DNA of 6,926 bases. It comes from Methanobacteriaceae archaeon. GTDB taxonomy: Archaea; Methanobacteriota; Methanobacteria; Methanobacteriales; Methanobacteriaceae. How positions within the stretch are numbered: the stretch's first letter is position 1; each line of letters begins with the position of its first letter. The position numbers were made by a program, and so were the translations under genes. The stretch spans positions 1 through 6,926 of the forward strand of contig CAAGFH010000121.1 of the NCBI GenBank assembly GCA_900769095.1, read 5' to 3'. Positions 6,135-6,926 of this stretch are shown here, piece by piece. The notes under the pieces were generated by a model. That model did no database searches. It was given only the letters and a program-made list of their open reading frames with translations, and was not told where the DNA came from.

Positions 6135-6926
6135 ATTCCTCTACTCCTTTTTTGTTTACTTTCAATTTTTGATTTAGCTTTTAGATCTTCCAATTGAAAA
6201 CGAATATTATTTGCTAACTTTTTAACCCATCCATCACTACTAGTTGTTTTGTTAATCATACTGACAATTGTTGCTTCGTCAACATTATCTGGTAGATTTT
6301 CAAATTTATGAACAACAGTAACTTCACCGTTTAAGTTAACTTCACTTTCATTAGAGTTGTTATTCACTACAACAGTAGAATCATTTTCAGATTTAATAGC
6401 ATCAACAAATCCACCAAAGGTCAAACCTTTTTGTGCGGGTCCTGCATGACTAGCGGCAGGTGTCCAATTACGCTGATTCATCCAACCAGTAGTGTCCATT
6501 TTGTGCCCGGCAACATTTGCCCAGAAATGACCTACACTTCCCCAATGCCCATGAACTTTATTTGCAGGTAAACCACAAGCATGAGCAAGAGCAATTAATG
6601 CATCTGAGGAATCACTACAATTCATGTATCCGGCTCTGAAAGCATTCATCCAAGAACCATACTTATCACTATCAAAATAGAAATCATATTCGCATTGACC
6701 GAATACATCTTCAGCCATCTTTTTAAATGTTCCAAAATCAATGTTTGGTGTTCCATTTTCAAAATCACCAACTTTAAATCCTATACTTGTTGCATATTTA
6801 CCTATGATTTTAGGACCTTTCATTCTCCATTTATCAGATAATGATTTAATTTTTTGTACGTGTTTTCCAACACCATCAGACCAACCCGCACCTTTGTTAG
6901 ATGGATCTTCTAAACCAATTGGAATT
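6131..6926 (-). CDS. Partial: C-terminal end of probable tail tape measure protein with pseudomurein-peptidase-like domain
   Basis: Seen: from the stop at 6131 the frame is open to the window edge. The ATG at 6823 is therefore probably internal, since 34 further sense codons precede it (reading IPIGLEDPSNKGAGWSDGVG, then KHVQKIKSLSDKWR). Counting from that Met, a transglutaminase-fold domain spans about residues 30-125. It has a probable Cys69 (MNCSDSSDAL), His99 (VGHFWANV) and Asp110 (KMDTTGW) triad, plus a KVHGHW motif before the His. Known: this order and spacing fit the transglutaminase / peptidase C71 group, which includes pseudomurein endoisopeptidases PeiW and PeiP. A low-complexity Asn/Ser linker (about 147-162) follows, then a basic helical tail ending KQKRSRGI, which resembles tape measure C-termini. 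Inferred: lying upstream of Dit and Tal, it is most likely the end of a tape measure protein that cuts the host wall during DNA entry. Alternative: a separate tail lysin. The stop overlaps the next start (ATGA). Confidence 0.72.
   Translation of the reverse strand, partial: IPIGLEDPSNKGAGWSDGVGKHVQKIKSLSDKWRMKGPKIIGKYATSIGFKVGDFENGTPNIDFGTFKKMAEDVFGQCEYDFYFDSDKYGSWMNAFRAGYMNCSDSSDALIALAHACGLPANKVHGHWGSVGHFWANVAGHKMDTTGWMNQRNWTPAASHAGPAQKGLTFGGFVDAIKSENDSTVVVNNNSNESEVNLNGEVTVVHKFENLPDNVDEATIVSMINKTTSSDGWVKKLANNIRFQLEDLKAKSKIESKQKRSRGI
6144..6148 (-). promoter_or_regulatory. Ribosome binding site (AGGAG) of the Ig-like protein gene
   Basis: AGGAG reads on the minus strand nine bases upstream of the ATG at 6134, inside the end of the upstream coding region. 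It matches the anti-Shine-Dalgarno of methanogen 16S rRNA and supports this start together with the ATGA overlap. Confidence 0.7.
6449..6736 (-). other. Transglutaminase-like / C71-like peptidase domain
   Basis: This is the catalytic domain inside the partial tape measure-like gene. The presumed nucleophile Cys is encoded at 6617-6619, the His at 6527-6529 and the Asp at 6494-6496. Around them are the YDFYFDSDKYGSW segment before the Cys, the NCSD motif, an Ala/Leu-rich helix, the HGHW motif, GHFW and MDTTGW. Together these give the usual helix-then-beta-barrel order of the transglutaminase fold. In pseudomurein the stem peptides are cross-linked through isopeptide bonds, the target of C71 enzymes. 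The substrate here is inferred from the host type and not proven by the sequence. Confidence 0.7.

Noticed and set aside
6821..6823. ATG at 6823 as the true start of the peptidase gene
   Set aside because: The frame stays open for 34 more codons to the edge, the upstream residues look like coding sequence continuing into the domain, and no good ribosome binding site precedes this ATG.
1..6926. CRISPR array, tRNA, rRNA, terminator or internal promoter
   Set aside because: No regularly spaced repeats or structured RNA were seen. Coding sequence covers the window nearly end to end, leaving no intergenic space for promoters or terminators between the four genes.

Overview
The window is a tightly packed, one-directional block of four genes, all on the minus strand. 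It has no RNA genes, no insertion sequences and no intergenic gap longer than a few bases. The strong AT bias, the asparagine-rich Ig-like repeats typical of adhesin-like proteins in gut methanogens, the GGAGGTGAT-type ribosome binding sites and a Cys-His-Asp peptidase resembling pseudomurein endoisopeptidases all point to a tailed virus or prophage of a pseudomurein-walled methanogen. The host order is probably Methanobacteriales, for example Methanobrevibacter or Methanosphaera. The host assignment is inference, and nothing in the window shows whether this is an integrated prophage or a free viral genome.

In transcription order (right to left) the layout reads as a siphovirus tail-tip cassette. 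(1) 6926-6131 is the C-terminal part of a gene that enters from beyond the right edge. It carries a transglutaminase-fold / C71-like peptidase domain and a tail resembling tape measure C-termini, so it is most likely the end of a tape measure protein with a built-in wall-opening enzyme. (2) 6134-3990 is a 714-residue protein with five Ig-like domains and a C-terminal beta-sandwich module. It has no signal peptide and looks like a virion decoration or fibre protein rather than a host adhesin. (3) 3990-1171 is a 939-residue chimera. Its last ~255 residues look like a distal tail protein (Dit), and its first ~685 residues hold two more copies of the beta-sandwich module flanking DUF11-like beta domains. 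(4) 1167-1 is the first 389 residues of a tail hub / prophage endopeptidase tail (Tal-like) protein, which runs off the left edge.

The order tape measure, Dit, Tal is the classical one. The additions are the binding-type modules inserted between tape measure and Dit, and at the front of Dit. The genes join by ATGA and TAATG overlaps or a 3-base gap, so they are probably translated as a coupled polycistron. Together they would build a tail tip that recognises the cell surface (Ig-like and beta-sandwich modules), forms the ring and hub (Dit, Tal) and cuts the pseudomurein wall (peptidase in the tape measure). The most notable points are the oversized modular Dit, the three dispersed copies of one module, two of them flanking a gene boundary, and a perfect 11-bp hairpin early in the Tal gene.
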